In this document: piece by piece, positions 1 to 6,378 of the stretch
How the letters are laid out: each line of letters opens with the position of its first letter
Numbering within the stretch: position 1 is the stretch's first letter
DNA from: an uncultured Clostridium sp.
GTDB lineage: Bacteria > Bacillota > Clostridia > Clostridiales > Clostridiaceae
Direction: 5' to 3'
DNA length: 8,455 nucleotides
Assembly (NCBI RefSeq): GCF_937920395.1
Contig: NZ_CALEVF010000210.1
Coordinates: 1-8,455, forward strand
Notes under the pieces: generated by a model
Databases searched by the model: none
The model's input: the letters and a program-made list of their open reading frames with translations, nothing else
What the model was told of the DNA's origin: nothing
Program-made: the position numbers and the translations under genes

Positions 1-2
1 AA

Positions 3-728
3 ATATTAGAAGAGTTTGAAGATGAAAATATAAAGCAGGCAAAATTTGCAGTAGTGGTATATCCTAAAACTATGGTAGATGGATATTATAATTTGATAAA
101 GGAATTAAAGGGTAATGCAGTAGCATTAGATATAAGTTCAAACAGCATTAATAAATTATTTATTGATAATATACAAGTTAACGATGAAAATTACAGTTTA
201 GATGATACTGTTGCAGTAATAGATTTAGGGCATGATTTTATAAATGTAAATATTATTTCAGAGGGAAATGTTTTGTTTACTAGAATTATTAATTATGGTG
301 GCTCTCTTATAGATATAGATATTGCTAAGCAATTATCTATATCAGAGGAAGAAGCAGAGAATCAAAAAATTAAAATTTGTAATTTATCAAGAGAAGCTTT
401 AAGTGATATACAAAGTTCCATGGTAAACGATATTGCAAAAGCACAGGTAAAAAATTGGACTCACGAAATAGAAAAATTACTTAATTATTATAAAAACAAA
501 AAAGAAGGAAATATAATAGACAAAATATATATTTATGGTGGAAGTTCTAATCTTAAGGGTATAGAGATATTTATGAAAGACATTGTAAACCTACCTATTA
601 CCCGAATACATAACTTAAGTAATGTAAATTGGTCTAAAATAAAGGTCTCTAATGTGAATCCGACTAGAATAGATGATGAATTAAGCAAATTTTTGAATGC
701 TATAGGAGCGATAATAAGGCTAAGGTAG
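3..728 (+). CDS. pilM: Type IV pilus assembly protein PilM, actin-like ATPase (5' end outside window)
   Basis: Cytoplasmic actin-fold protein that, in the PilM family, binds the N-terminal tail of PilN and couples the motor ATPases to the inner-membrane platform. The reading frame is open from base 3 to the TAG at 726-728, giving 241 visible residues; the N-terminal subdomain is missing because the window starts inside the gene. Visible family marks are AVIDLG, a phosphate-2-type loop with the DxG signature, the segment TRIINYGG followed by a helix containing SISEEEAENQK, as is typical of PilM, and YIYGGSSNLKGI near the C-terminus, the adenosine-binding-type motif. A GTG at 54 could look like a start, but the same frame continues upstream with acidic PilM-like sequence, so the gene is partial. 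pilN follows immediately, with its ribosome binding site overlapping the pilM stop, so the genes are translationally linked. Confidence 0.9.
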   Translation: MLEEFEDENIKQAKFAVVVYPKTMVDGYYNLIKELKGNAVALDISSNSINKLFIDNIQVNDENYSLDDTVAVIDLGHDFINVNIISEGNVLFTRIINYGGSLIDIDIAKQLSISEEEAENQKIKICNLSREALSDIQSSMVNDIAKAQVKNWTHEIEKLLNYYKNKKEGNIIDKIYIYGGSSNLKGIEIFMKDIVNLPITRIHNLSNVNWSKIKVSNVNPTRIDDELSKFLNAIGAIIRLR

Positions 729-737
729 GTGAAATTT

Positions 738-1310
738 ATGAACGATTTTAATTTTTTTGACTCTTATACAGGAGGTAAAAAAGATTTTAAAAAAGAATAT
801 TTTTATGCGGGTATAGTATTAGCCGGTTTAGTATTATTGATTGTTTTCACGTATACATCTAATTATTTTAAAATAAGTAATTTAAATTCTGAAATTACAT
901 ATATACAGCAAAATTTAAATTCAAAAGATAATATTGTTAAGTTAAATCAAGCGACAAATGATGAAAAAAAGTTAGTTATAATGAATAAATATTATGGTAT
1001 AGTGTCAAACATTAGTAATGGTCTAAATGATAATGATTTTGTAGGTAATAAGGCAATAAATGAAATAAACTCCTGTGTTCCAGAAGGTATGTATTTTAAG
1101 TTAATGACTTTAAATGCAAATGGAGTGCAACTTCAAGCAGAAGCAAAAGATAGAGAATCTATAGCAGTATTTGAGCGTAGTTTGAAAAAATTAGATGTGA
1201 TAAAAGACGTTAATGTTACAACTATAAATTCACCATTAACAGGGAATGCAAATTTAACTTTTAGTGCTAATTGTATTTTAAAGGAAGTTGATAATAATGA
1301 AAGTAACTAA
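738..1310 (+). CDS. pilN: Type IV pilus inner-membrane platform protein PilN
   Basis: Bitopic membrane protein of the pilus alignment complex; PilN proteins bind PilM through a short cytoplasmic N-terminal tail and pair with PilO outside the membrane. The tail begins MNDFNFFDSY, close to the conserved asparagine-containing PilN tail. One transmembrane helix spans about residues 22-42 (AGIVLAGLVLLIVFTY), then a coiled-coil-prone stretch (about 45-85) and a small alpha/beta ferredoxin-like domain at the C-terminus. Length is 190 residues, normal for the family. The ATG at 738 is preferred over the in-frame GTG at 729 because the AGGTAGGTG ribosome binding site (723-731) would overlap that GTG but is well spaced from the ATG. 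The end of pilN overlaps the start of pilO by 14 nt, as expected for a tightly coupled pilMNO operon. Confidence 0.88.
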   Translation: MNDFNFFDSYTGGKKDFKKEYFYAGIVLAGLVLLIVFTYTSNYFKISNLNSEITYIQQNLNSKDNIVKLNQATNDEKKLVIMNKYYGIVSNISNGLNDNDFVGNKAINEINSCVPEGMYFKLMTLNANGVQLQAEAKDRESIAVFERSLKKLDVIKDVNVTTINSPLTGNANLTFSANCILKEVDNNESN

Positions 1311-2649
1311 AAGGGAACAAATGTTAATAGGAGCTTTATTGATAATTTTATTAGGATATTGTTTTTATCAATTTATTTATATGAAACAAACTCAAAAAAT
1401 AACTGAGTTAAAAGCAAGTAGAGATACATATTCTCAAAAATGGGAGCAAGCTAAAACAAAGATTGCATTAAAGGATCAAAAGAATGAAGAATATGCAGAT
1501 TTAAATTCTAAAATCCTTAGTAAAACAGATAAATTGTTTCCATCAATAAAGCAGGAAGAAATCATAGTTATATTAAATAAAATGATTAATGATAGTAAGA
1601 TTCAAGCAGATGTATTAGGATTCTCAGAAGTAAGCAGTGAAAATGCAACTGCAGTAGATACTAGCAAAACTGCAAATACTGTAGCCAGTGGTACAAATAC
1701 TACCAATGAATTAGACAAGTTAGTAGGCGATTTTAATGGTACATCTACAAAAGATACTAGTAGCGTAACAACGAACACTAGTAATTCTAGTACAAACATC
1801 AATAATAATAGCACAAGCATTAATAACACAAAGATTATCGGTGCATATAAAATGGAAACTACACTTAGTGTTAAGGGTACATATGATGAACTTATAAGTT
1901 TTATAGGGAAAGTAGAAAGTTATAATAAAAAGATAGTTATTAATAATATAAACATAACTGGAGCTCAAGGTAGCAATGTAATAGGAACCATTGTATTAGA
2001 TTTTTATGGAGTGCCTAAACTTAATAATAAAGACGAATTTAAGTGGGATGCTAAAGCACCTAGTGGTAGTGGAAATCCGTATGTTGGATCATCTTCCTCA
2101 ATACTGGTTAGTACACCAACAGTAACAAATAATATTGCAAACACAGCTACTAACAGTACAAGTTCGATAACAAACAACGTAAGCACGGCAACTAAAAGTG
2201 TAAATACAGTTGCAAAAGCTGAAGTTAAAAGTGATTTTAGTCTAAATGCAAAACCTAAAACAACTAATAATTTACATACTATAACAATTGAAAAAGCAAA
2301 AGAGGAGTCAATGAAATCATATGTTTATTCAAATAATACTGGAATAGAATTAGTGGAGTTTTATTTCACAAAAATTGGATCTAAGTATTATTATAAATAC
2401 AAAACAGGTACACAATCATATCCTAAAAATTTTAATAACTTTATTGAATTTATACCTAATGGGGGAAATATAGTTTTGAATATGATTTCACAAATTAGAG
2501 GAACAAGTTCAGATTTATCAGGAGCAAACATTAGAATTACCAATGATACTGACAAAAGTATTCTTGTGAATATTTCAGGTGATGATAAAAATAAACCGAG
2601 GATTAGTATATTAAAGGAAAAAGGTGATATTTCGGTTGTTAGAAAATAA
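1297..2649 (+). CDS. pilO: PilO-like pilus platform protein with extra C-terminal domain
   Basis: Follows pilM and pilN and has the PilO layout: short cytoplasmic tail, one membrane helix (about residues 8-27), a charged coiled-coil region (about 33-80), then an alpha/beta region (about 80-110 and 180-240) with the PilO/GspM-like stretch GTYDELISFIGKVESYNKKI. It is 450 residues; PilO proteins are usually near 200. The excess has three parts: a Ser/Thr/Asn-rich insertion (about 111-178) inside the PilO domain, a second Ser/Thr/Asn-rich linker (about 255-315), and a C-terminal domain (about 318-450) predicted from its alternating pattern to be beta-rich, which I do not recognise. The start is placed at ATG 1297, 9 nt after GGAAG; an upstream in-frame TTG at 1288 sits too close to that site. 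Role by family: heterodimer partner of PilN outside the membrane. The extra domain might replace a missing partner or reach the thick cell wall; this is inference. Confidence 0.82.
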   Translation: MKVTKREQMLIGALLIILLGYCFYQFIYMKQTQKITELKASRDTYSQKWEQAKTKIALKDQKNEEYADLNSKILSKTDKLFPSIKQEEIIVILNKMINDSKIQADVLGFSEVSSENATAVDTSKTANTVASGTNTTNELDKLVGDFNGTSTKDTSSVTTNTSNSSTNINNNSTSINNTKIIGAYKMETTLSVKGTYDELISFIGKVESYNKKIVINNINITGAQGSNVIGTIVLDFYGVPKLNNKDEFKWDAKAPSGSGNPYVGSSSSILVSTPTVTNNIANTATNSTSSITNNVSTATKSVNTVAKAEVKSDFSLNAKPKTTNNLHTITIEKAKEESMKSYVYSNNTGIELVEFYFTKIGSKYYYKYKTGTQSYPKNFNNFIEFIPNGGNIVLNMISQIRGTSSDLSGANIRITNDTDKSILVNISGDDKNKPRISILKEKGDISVVRK

Positions 2650-2680
2650 ATTATATATATATAAGTGAATAGAAATGTGT

Positions 2681-2710
2681 AGAAATTTGTCCTAGTTTCT
2701 TTAATAATTT
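2681..2710 (+). terminator. Weak possible terminator after pilO
   Basis: AGAAATT (2681-2687) pairs with AGTTTCT (2694-2700), seven pairs including one G-U, around a 6-nt loop, and is followed by TTTAATAATTT. The stem has little GC and the T-tract is interrupted. It may end some pilMNO transcripts 30 nt after the pilO stop, but read-through is likely. Confidence 0.25.
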
Positions 2711-2721
2711 GTTATAGCATA

Positions 2722-2750
2722 TTGAAAGACAGAGCTAATAAAAATATGTC
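2722..2750 (+). promoter_or_regulatory. Candidate sigma-A-type promoter for the minor-pilin leader
   Basis: TTGAAA (2722-2727) and TATGTC (2745-2750) are separated by 17 nt. The -35 matches the consensus well; the -10 is poor. Transcription from here would start near 2757, just where the folded leader begins with the strand that can form its closing stem. Part of the support comes from that position; the motif alone is weak in such AT-rich DNA. Confidence 0.25.
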
Positions 2751-2756
2751 TTTATA

Positions 2757-3100
2757 GTGTGAAAAGGTAATGAGTTAAATTTACTATTAATTTAAACAAC
2801 TAATTTATTAAAGTACTTCTAATGATCAAGCAACATAGTAATAAAAAAATTAAGTTTAGTCTCTCATGTTCTTAGCAAGGAACAACGTGTGTCATAATAA
2901 CAAATCCCCGCCGGGGGTCATGAACAAATTGTAATAGTGTAACCGACCTTCACAAAAGGAGAAAGAGTTAGTGATTGAAACCTACTGGCTCTACTTTCTA
3001 TACAAAACACACCGAATTGACTGTAAAACTTAGTGGTAGAAATGTTCTTATGAACTATATTTCTGAGGAAAATAGGAGTAAAATTAAAGTTATTTTTTAA
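2757..3100 (+). promoter_or_regulatory. Structured 5' leader of the minor-pilin genes, c-di-GMP-II riboswitch-like core
   Basis: The roughly 470 nt between pilO and the next gene hold no convincing gene but many base-pairing segments. The stretch AGTGTAACCGACC (2936-2948) matches the conserved 3' strand of c-di-GMP-II riboswitches as I remember it (AGUGCAACCGACC in the Clostridium acetobutylicum aptamer). Right after it, CCTTCACA (2947-2954) can pair with TGTGAA plus GG (2758-2767, two-base bulge), in the place where P1 closes that aptamer. The segment GAGTTAAATT (2772-2781) faintly recalls the conserved 5' strand, but the canonical GGUUUAAAUU is not intact and the interior is about 100 nt longer than usual. 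Other helices: a GC-rich hairpin at 2904-2918, a 13-pair hairpin at 2960-2999, a hairpin at 3038-3064, and GTGTGT (2887-2892) with ACACAC (3007-3012). No intrinsic terminator is seen before the gene. A structured leader is well supported; its class is not. C-di-GMP control of pilus genes is established in C. difficile. Confidence 0.5.
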
Positions 3101-3117
3101 AAAGGGAGTTGTAACCT

Positions 3118-4452
3118 ATGATACCGAAAAAAAATAAAGGGTTTGCTTTGGTATTAGCTATTGTAATATCTGCATTTTTGTTTAGCTTGATTGCAATTTT
3201 GGGTACCAGCATGGTTTATGAAGCTAAACAAGCTTCATCTCAGCAAAAGAAGACACAAGCTTATTATATTGCGAGAGCTGGCGCTTCCGCGACTGAAAAA
3301 TGGATAACTTCATTAACAGGCTCAGGTTTAGATAATTTTAATTCTGAGATTTTTCCAGTTCATTCTATTGTACAGAATTTTGGAGGAGGGACATTTCAAG
3401 TTACATTAACTCAAACTTCAGATCAAAAACAATTATTAATTGCATCAACAGGCAGTGTTGCAAATGGTAAAAATCCCGACGGAACTACTTCATATGTTAT
3501 TGATAATGCAACTGTAGTTTTAAACAAAACAACTACAACAACCAATACTAATGCTACTACTCAAATAAATACTGCGATTTATGGGAGAAATAGAGTTAAT
3601 ATTACCAGCTACGTAAATGGAGATGTTGGTACTAGTTCATCAGCTCCAGGTGCAATTAAATTTGATTGGGGTCTTAGTAGTAGCAACATTTCTAATATTT
3701 ATATTCCATCTGGGGGAAATCCGGATATAATAATTACTAAAACTAGCGATTACAAAAGTCCAAAACCGACAATAAAAACATTTGATGGTACACTAGTATA
3801 TCCAGCACCAACACTACCAAGTTTCCCAAGTTTTCCTGGTAACTTAACATTTGCTGAACTTTCGTCTTCTGGAACAATTACACAAAGTTGCTATTATGCT
3901 AAAATTAATATAGTAAGTGGCGCTATTCTTAAGGTAGATACCAGTTATGGAGATATTAACCTTCGAATCGGAAACTTAAATATTTATGATGGTAGCATCA
4001 TACTTATAGGTAATCATAATTTAAACTTATATGTTGATAATTCTATTTTTATAAAGGGACCAGTTAATTCTGGTGGAGATAAGAGTCATTTTAAGCTTTA
4101 CTATAACGGTACTAACCTATTTGATATAGGCAACGGAACCAATATTAATGGATCATTATCTTCAAATACAGCAAACCTTAATATTGTTGGTGGATCAGTG
4201 GTTACAGGTGATATTTTTACAGCAGGTAGTACTGTTACAATTAGCAATGGAACCGTTACTGGTCCAAATTTAATATATGCCCCACTTGCAGACATCACAA
4301 TTAATACAACAATTAATAGTTCACTTATAGGCAAGACAGTGACTGTAGAGAGTGGAACAGTGAACATGCCACCATATCCTGTATTAGTACAAATACCAGG
4401 TGCAACAACTTCTTCAACTAGTACCATTTATTCAACTCCAAATTGGAAGTAA
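3118..4452 (+). CDS. PilX/PilK-like large minor pilin (prepilin-type N-terminus)
   Basis: Exported pilin-like protein of 444 residues. The N-terminus MIPKKNKG followed by FALVLAIVISAFLFSLIAIL (residues 9-28) is a short basic leader ending in Gly plus a hydrophobic helix, as prepilin peptidase substrates have. Mature position 5 is Leu, not the usual Glu, as in PilX/GspK/PilK-type pilins that sit at the pilus tip. The segment QAYYIARAGASATEKW (47-62) is characteristic of the PilX N-terminal family. A Thr/Asn-rich linker (about 137-150) leads to a long C-terminal part (about 152-440) with recurring short strands ending in Gly, Asn or Ser turns (NITSYVNGDVG, LNLYVDNSIFIKG, NLNIVGGSVVTGDIF), suggesting a beta-helix-like fold. 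The start is ATG 3118, 9 nt after GGGAG. It is the first gene behind the structured leader. Function at the tip or in adhesion is inferred; the pilX/pilK assignment is by resemblance only. Confidence 0.8.
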   Translation: MIPKKNKGFALVLAIVISAFLFSLIAILGTSMVYEAKQASSQQKKTQAYYIARAGASATEKWITSLTGSGLDNFNSEIFPVHSIVQNFGGGTFQVTLTQTSDQKQLLIASTGSVANGKNPDGTTSYVIDNATVVLNKTTTTTNTNATTQINTAIYGRNRVNITSYVNGDVGTSSSAPGAIKFDWGLSSSNISNIYIPSGGNPDIIITKTSDYKSPKPTIKTFDGTLVYPAPTLPSFPSFPGNLTFAELSSSGTITQSCYYAKINIVSGAILKVDTSYGDINLRIGNLNIYDGSIILIGNHNLNLYVDNSIFIKGPVNSGGDKSHFKLYYNGTNLFDIGNGTNINGSLSSNTANLNIVGGSVVTGDIFTAGSTVTISNGTVTGPNLIYAPLADITINTTINSSLIGKTVTVESGTVNMPPYPVLVQIPGATTSSTSTIYSTPNWK

Positions 4453-4484
4453 AAAGATATCTAAATTTAAGAGGATGTGATTTT

Positions 4485-4832
4485 ATGAGACTTTCTTATA
4501 ACAAGAAAAAAGGATTAACATTAGTAGAACTAATTGTAGCAATAGCTATCATTAGCATTGTGACTGTTGGATGTTTGCCTATTTTTTTAGGTACTTATAA
4601 AAACATAATTTCTTCAGGTTCCAAAACTAAAAATGTTTTTGATGCCCAAACTAAAATTGATAGTGCGATACAAGATGTTAACTCTGGAAGTACGAACTTT
4701 ACCAAGACCACAACACAAATCACTATACAATTCTCTGATGGTAATATAGTAAGTACTACCCCTATTTCAGGAAAAACGATTACCGTTAATAACGGTCAAA
4801 CAACCCTAACCTCTTTTGTTCCTGATAATTAA
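4485..4832 (+). CDS. Small minor prepilin, PilV/GspI-like
   Basis: A 115-residue type IV prepilin. The leader MRLSYNKKKG is followed by LTLVELIVAIAIISIVTVG, giving the prepilin peptidase site after Gly10 and the conserved Glu at mature position 5, which is needed for methylation and for packing into the filament. The hydrophobic helix ends near residue 36; the remainder is a small soluble domain rich in Thr, Ser and Gln with no cysteine pair. ATG 4485 is chosen because GAGGATGTG (4471-4479) lies just upstream; an in-frame TTG at 4443 would overlap the previous gene and give an unusually long leader. It sits 32 nt after the PilX-like gene and 12 nt before the next prepilin frame, so all three are probably cotranscribed. 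It could equally be called PilI- or GspI-like; the short globular part does not allow a finer name. Confidence 0.82.
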   Translation: MRLSYNKKKGLTLVELIVAIAIISIVTVGCLPIFLGTYKNIISSGSKTKNVFDAQTKIDSAIQDVNSGSTNFTKTTTQITIQFSDGNIVSTTPISGKTITVNNGQTTLTSFVPDN

Positions 4833-4844
4833 TTTGAGCTGGGA

Positions 4845-5399
4845 TTGGAGGAGATTATTATTAATAAAGTCAAAAAAGACAATGGTTTCACCCTAATAGA
4901 GCTTATAGTAGTTATGGCAATAATGTCAATAGTAGTGGGAATAATTTTTTCTATCAGTAGTTATGGCAGTAAATCATATAAAATGTCTTTGAATCAAAGT
5001 TATAATCAGCAAGATGTAAGATTAGTTTCAAATTATATTAAAAGAGAATTAAGAAATGCTAATACTATTACTATTACACCAGCAGCAATTCCCCAAACTA
5101 ATAGTGTTTATTATGCCCTAACGTTCAAACCAAAAACAACTGGAACGAGCAAGTATCTATTTAAGCAAACATACAATATAGCGGGTACTCTTCTATCAGA
5201 TCAAGTAATAGGTAATTCATTAACCAGTTTAGATTTTTTATCATCTGCAAATCTTGGGATGTTAAAGGTTTTAATTGATGGTAATACTAATGCTAAAGAT
5301 TATGTGATAGGGTTTGATTTTTTGATTAATAACCTTGCTTCTGTAAGTATATTGCCACAAAATACTGATGTTACAAAAATTTATTATGCTAAAAATTAA
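4845..5399 (+). CDS. Minor prepilin, PilW/GspJ-like, possible ATT start
   Basis: Prepilin with the site NG followed by FTLIELIVVMAIMSIVVGI; Glu is at mature position 5. After the membrane helix come an amphipathic stretch (SYNQQDVRLVSNYIKRELRNA) and a mixed beta domain, the layout of PilW/GspJ proteins. Up to 184 residues, near the usual length. The start is uncertain. TTG 4845 gives the longest frame with a 14-residue leader, but it overlaps the strong Shine-Dalgarno site GGAGGAG at 4847-4853 and has only a weak site of its own upstream. From that GGAGGAG the well-spaced in-frame codon is ATT at 4860 (spacing 6), giving the typical leader MNKVKKDNG. No ATG or GTG is available before the prepilin motif. 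It is the last gene of the minor-pilin set. Known role of the family: forms the tip complex that primes pilus assembly. Confidence 0.8.
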   Translation: MEEIIINKVKKDNGFTLIELIVVMAIMSIVVGIIFSISSYGSKSYKMSLNQSYNQQDVRLVSNYIKRELRNANTITITPAAIPQTNSVYYALTFKPKTTGTSKYLFKQTYNIAGTLLSDQVIGNSLTSLDFLSSANLGMLKVLIDGNTNAKDYVIGFDFLINNLASVSILPQNTDVTKIYYAKN

Positions 5400-5500
5400 T
5401 TTCTTATACGGCTTTTCAAAAGTACCTAAAATAAAAATGGTAAAACCCATGTAGAAGTGAATAATTTCTATAGCAAGTTCAACCATCTAGGTTGAACAAT

Positions 5501-5554
5501 AAGCAAGTGGGAAGCAAGCTCCCCACAATGGTGACTGTCACTTGTCGAAAGGTG
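5501..5554 (+). repeat. 54-nt repeat, copy A
   Basis: Direct repeat with copy B at 6379-6432, identical at 49 of 54 positions by my count. The first 20 nt and the last 12 nt (TGTCGAAAGGTG) are invariant; the differences fall in the middle, within the two small hairpins and one outer-stem base. The two copies flank the broken transposase gene in the same orientation, about 0.88 kb apart. Confidence 0.8.
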
Positions 5555-5569
5555 CGAAACTGGAGGAAA

Positions 5570-5605
5570 CTACCGAAATATATAAATGTATTTCGGTAGC
5601 TTTTT
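5570..5605 (+). terminator. Strong intrinsic terminator
   Basis: CTACCGAAATA (5570-5580) and TATTTCGGTAG (5589-5599) form an 11-bp perfect stem with an 8-nt loop, followed by C and TTTTT. It ends the candidate RNA and any read-through from the minor-pilin operon, 100 nt before the transposase start region. Confidence 0.88.
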
Positions 5606-5704
5606 CGTTGTTAATCTGTTTTTGCATTGCTACAGTGAATATAAAAAATGCGGTTGTCTATAATTAAAATAAGACTAAAAAAGTATTTAGGAAGTGGATT
5701 ATAG

Positions 5705-6126
5705 ATGACTAGAAAATTAGAGAATGGTACCCAAATGTCATGATGCATATTACAACTAGAGGAAATAGAAGAAATGATTTATCTAGGGATGAAGAGGATT
5801 ATAAGGTATATTTAGGTACTTTAGACTATGTATTGGAAAAAACTGGTGATCAATTTGAAGTAGTAAGTTATGTCTTAATGTCTAATCATGTGCATTTGCA
5901 AGTACAAACAAAAGAAATGCACATAAAATGTTTTATGGGAAGGTTAAATAATTTATATGCTAAATATTTCAATAATAAATATAATTATGTTGGACATCTT
6001 TTTCAAGAAAGATATGGTTCGGAAATAATTTATGATGATAAATATGTATTAGAAGCAAGTAGGTATATTCATCTAAATCCAGTGAGAGCAAATATGGTAA
6101 AGAAGCCAGAGGAATATAAATGGTAG
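5705..6126 (+). pseudogene. REP-associated tyrosine (Y1/HUH) transposase, frameshifted and 3'-truncated
   Basis: RAYT/IS200-type single-strand transposase remnant. A good ribosome binding site (AGGAAGTGG) precedes ATG 5705, but that frame (MTRKL...) ends after 12 codons. Losing one base near 5717 would explain it: the next frame reads REWYPNVMMHITTRGNRRN, the usual RAYT N-terminus. The open part begins at ATG 5740, without its own ribosome binding site. Its motifs are MSNHVH (HUH pair His50, His52), GHLFQERYGS, a likely catalytic Tyr in DDKYVLEASRYI (Tyr102) and the family hallmark RYIHLNPVRA (108-117). It stops right after EEYKW, where relatives continue with an SSY motif and more C-terminal sequence, so the 3' end is lost at the point where a hairpin begins. 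Probably inactive. Flanking repeats and the scrap at 6347 suggest several insertion and deletion events here. Confidence 0.85.
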
Positions 6127-6129
6127 CAA

Positions 6130-6178
6130 CAGAGTTTGTTCATTTCACTTCCAAACTCTGTAAGGGGTCAGGCACTTG
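6130..6178 (+). repeat. REP-like hairpin plus GGGGTCAGGCACTT motif at transposase 3' end
   Basis: CAGAGTTTG (6130-6138) pairs perfectly with CAAACTCTG (6152-6160), nine pairs around a 13-nt loop. GGGGTCAGGCACTT follows at 6164-6177. Related GGGGTCAG motifs are, in my memory, common beside Y1/RAYT transposases and serve as recognition or cleavage sites. No T-tract follows, so this is unlikely to be a terminator. It probably marks the right end of a RAYT-related element. Confidence 0.5.
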
Positions 6179-6346
6179 TATATATATGGAAAGAAAAAGC
6201 AGGGTAAAAATAGAATATTTGAAGTGCATTTAATAGAGTTGAGGTTGGGGTAAGTTTTTAAGCAAAATTGTTTTTCGTGCCTATAAATGTTTCCACTGTT
6301 GCACCAGCCATCTAATAAAAGAAAATATACGATTAGTTATACATAT
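6179..6346. other. Gene-free stretch, probable element debris
   Basis: I see no coding frame, RNA fold of note or terminator here. AAGTGC at 6222-6227 could pair with GCACTT at 6172-6177, but over a long loop. The stretch links the end of the transposase remnant to the second transposase scrap and is best regarded as decayed sequence. Confidence 0.4.
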
Positions 6347-6378
6347 GAAGTAGTAAGGTATGTCTTAATGACTAATCA
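6347..6378 (+). mobile_element. 32-nt fragment of a second RAYT transposase copy
   Basis: Matches 5857-5888 of the transposase remnant at 30 of 32 positions, covering the codons for EVVSYVLMSN just before the HUH motif. It breaks off exactly where repeat copy B begins and has no reading frame of its own. It also lies in an imperfect hairpin: GATTAGT (6331-6337) with ACTAATC (6371-6377), and ACATA (6341-6345) with TATGT (6359-6363). This shows a second related element once lay here and was mostly deleted. Confidence 0.7.

Larger units (their letters stand above)
5473..5605 (+). ncRNA. Candidate structured RNA with intrinsic terminator, upstream of RAYT transposase
   Basis: No gene fits between the pilin operon and the transposase, but the + strand folds convincingly. 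Hairpin GTTCAACC/GGTTGAAC is eight perfect pairs around ATCTA. Next comes a three-way junction: CAAGTG pairs with CACTTG and encloses GGA-GC/GC-TCC and the hairpin CCAC-AAT-GGTG. A purine-rich linker with CGAAAGG and GGAGGAAAC leads into a perfect 11-bp terminator. The junction core recurs at 6379-6432 with G-U compensation in the outer stem. It may be a leader or attenuator of the transposase, a small RNA, or an end of the mobile element. I do not recognise the family. It also serves to end transcription from the pilin genes. Confidence 0.5.

Noticed and set aside
729..737. GTG 729 as start of pilN
   Set aside because: It overlaps the ribosome binding site that fits ATG 738, and the conserved PilN N-terminus begins at the ATG.
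2850..3064. Group I intron or another splicing element, as known beside a c-di-GMP-II riboswitch in C. difficile
   Set aside because: I could not find the conserved group I core segments, and the stretch is too short for a normal intron.
3050..3100. A 16-codon frame (MNYISEENRSKIKVIF) in the pilin leader
   Set aside because: No good ribosome binding site, the start lies in a hairpin loop, and a frame of this length is expected by chance in such DNA.
4101..4427. A 108-residue open frame on the - strand within the PilX-like gene
   Set aside because: Lies wholly opposite a clear coding gene; its hydrophobic, valine- and leucine-rich content mirrors the sense-strand codons, and it has no family resemblance.
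5473..5605. c-di-GMP-I (GEMM) or cobalamin riboswitch upstream of the transposase
   Set aside because: The conserved core sequences of those classes are absent; only stem-loops and a terminator are seen.
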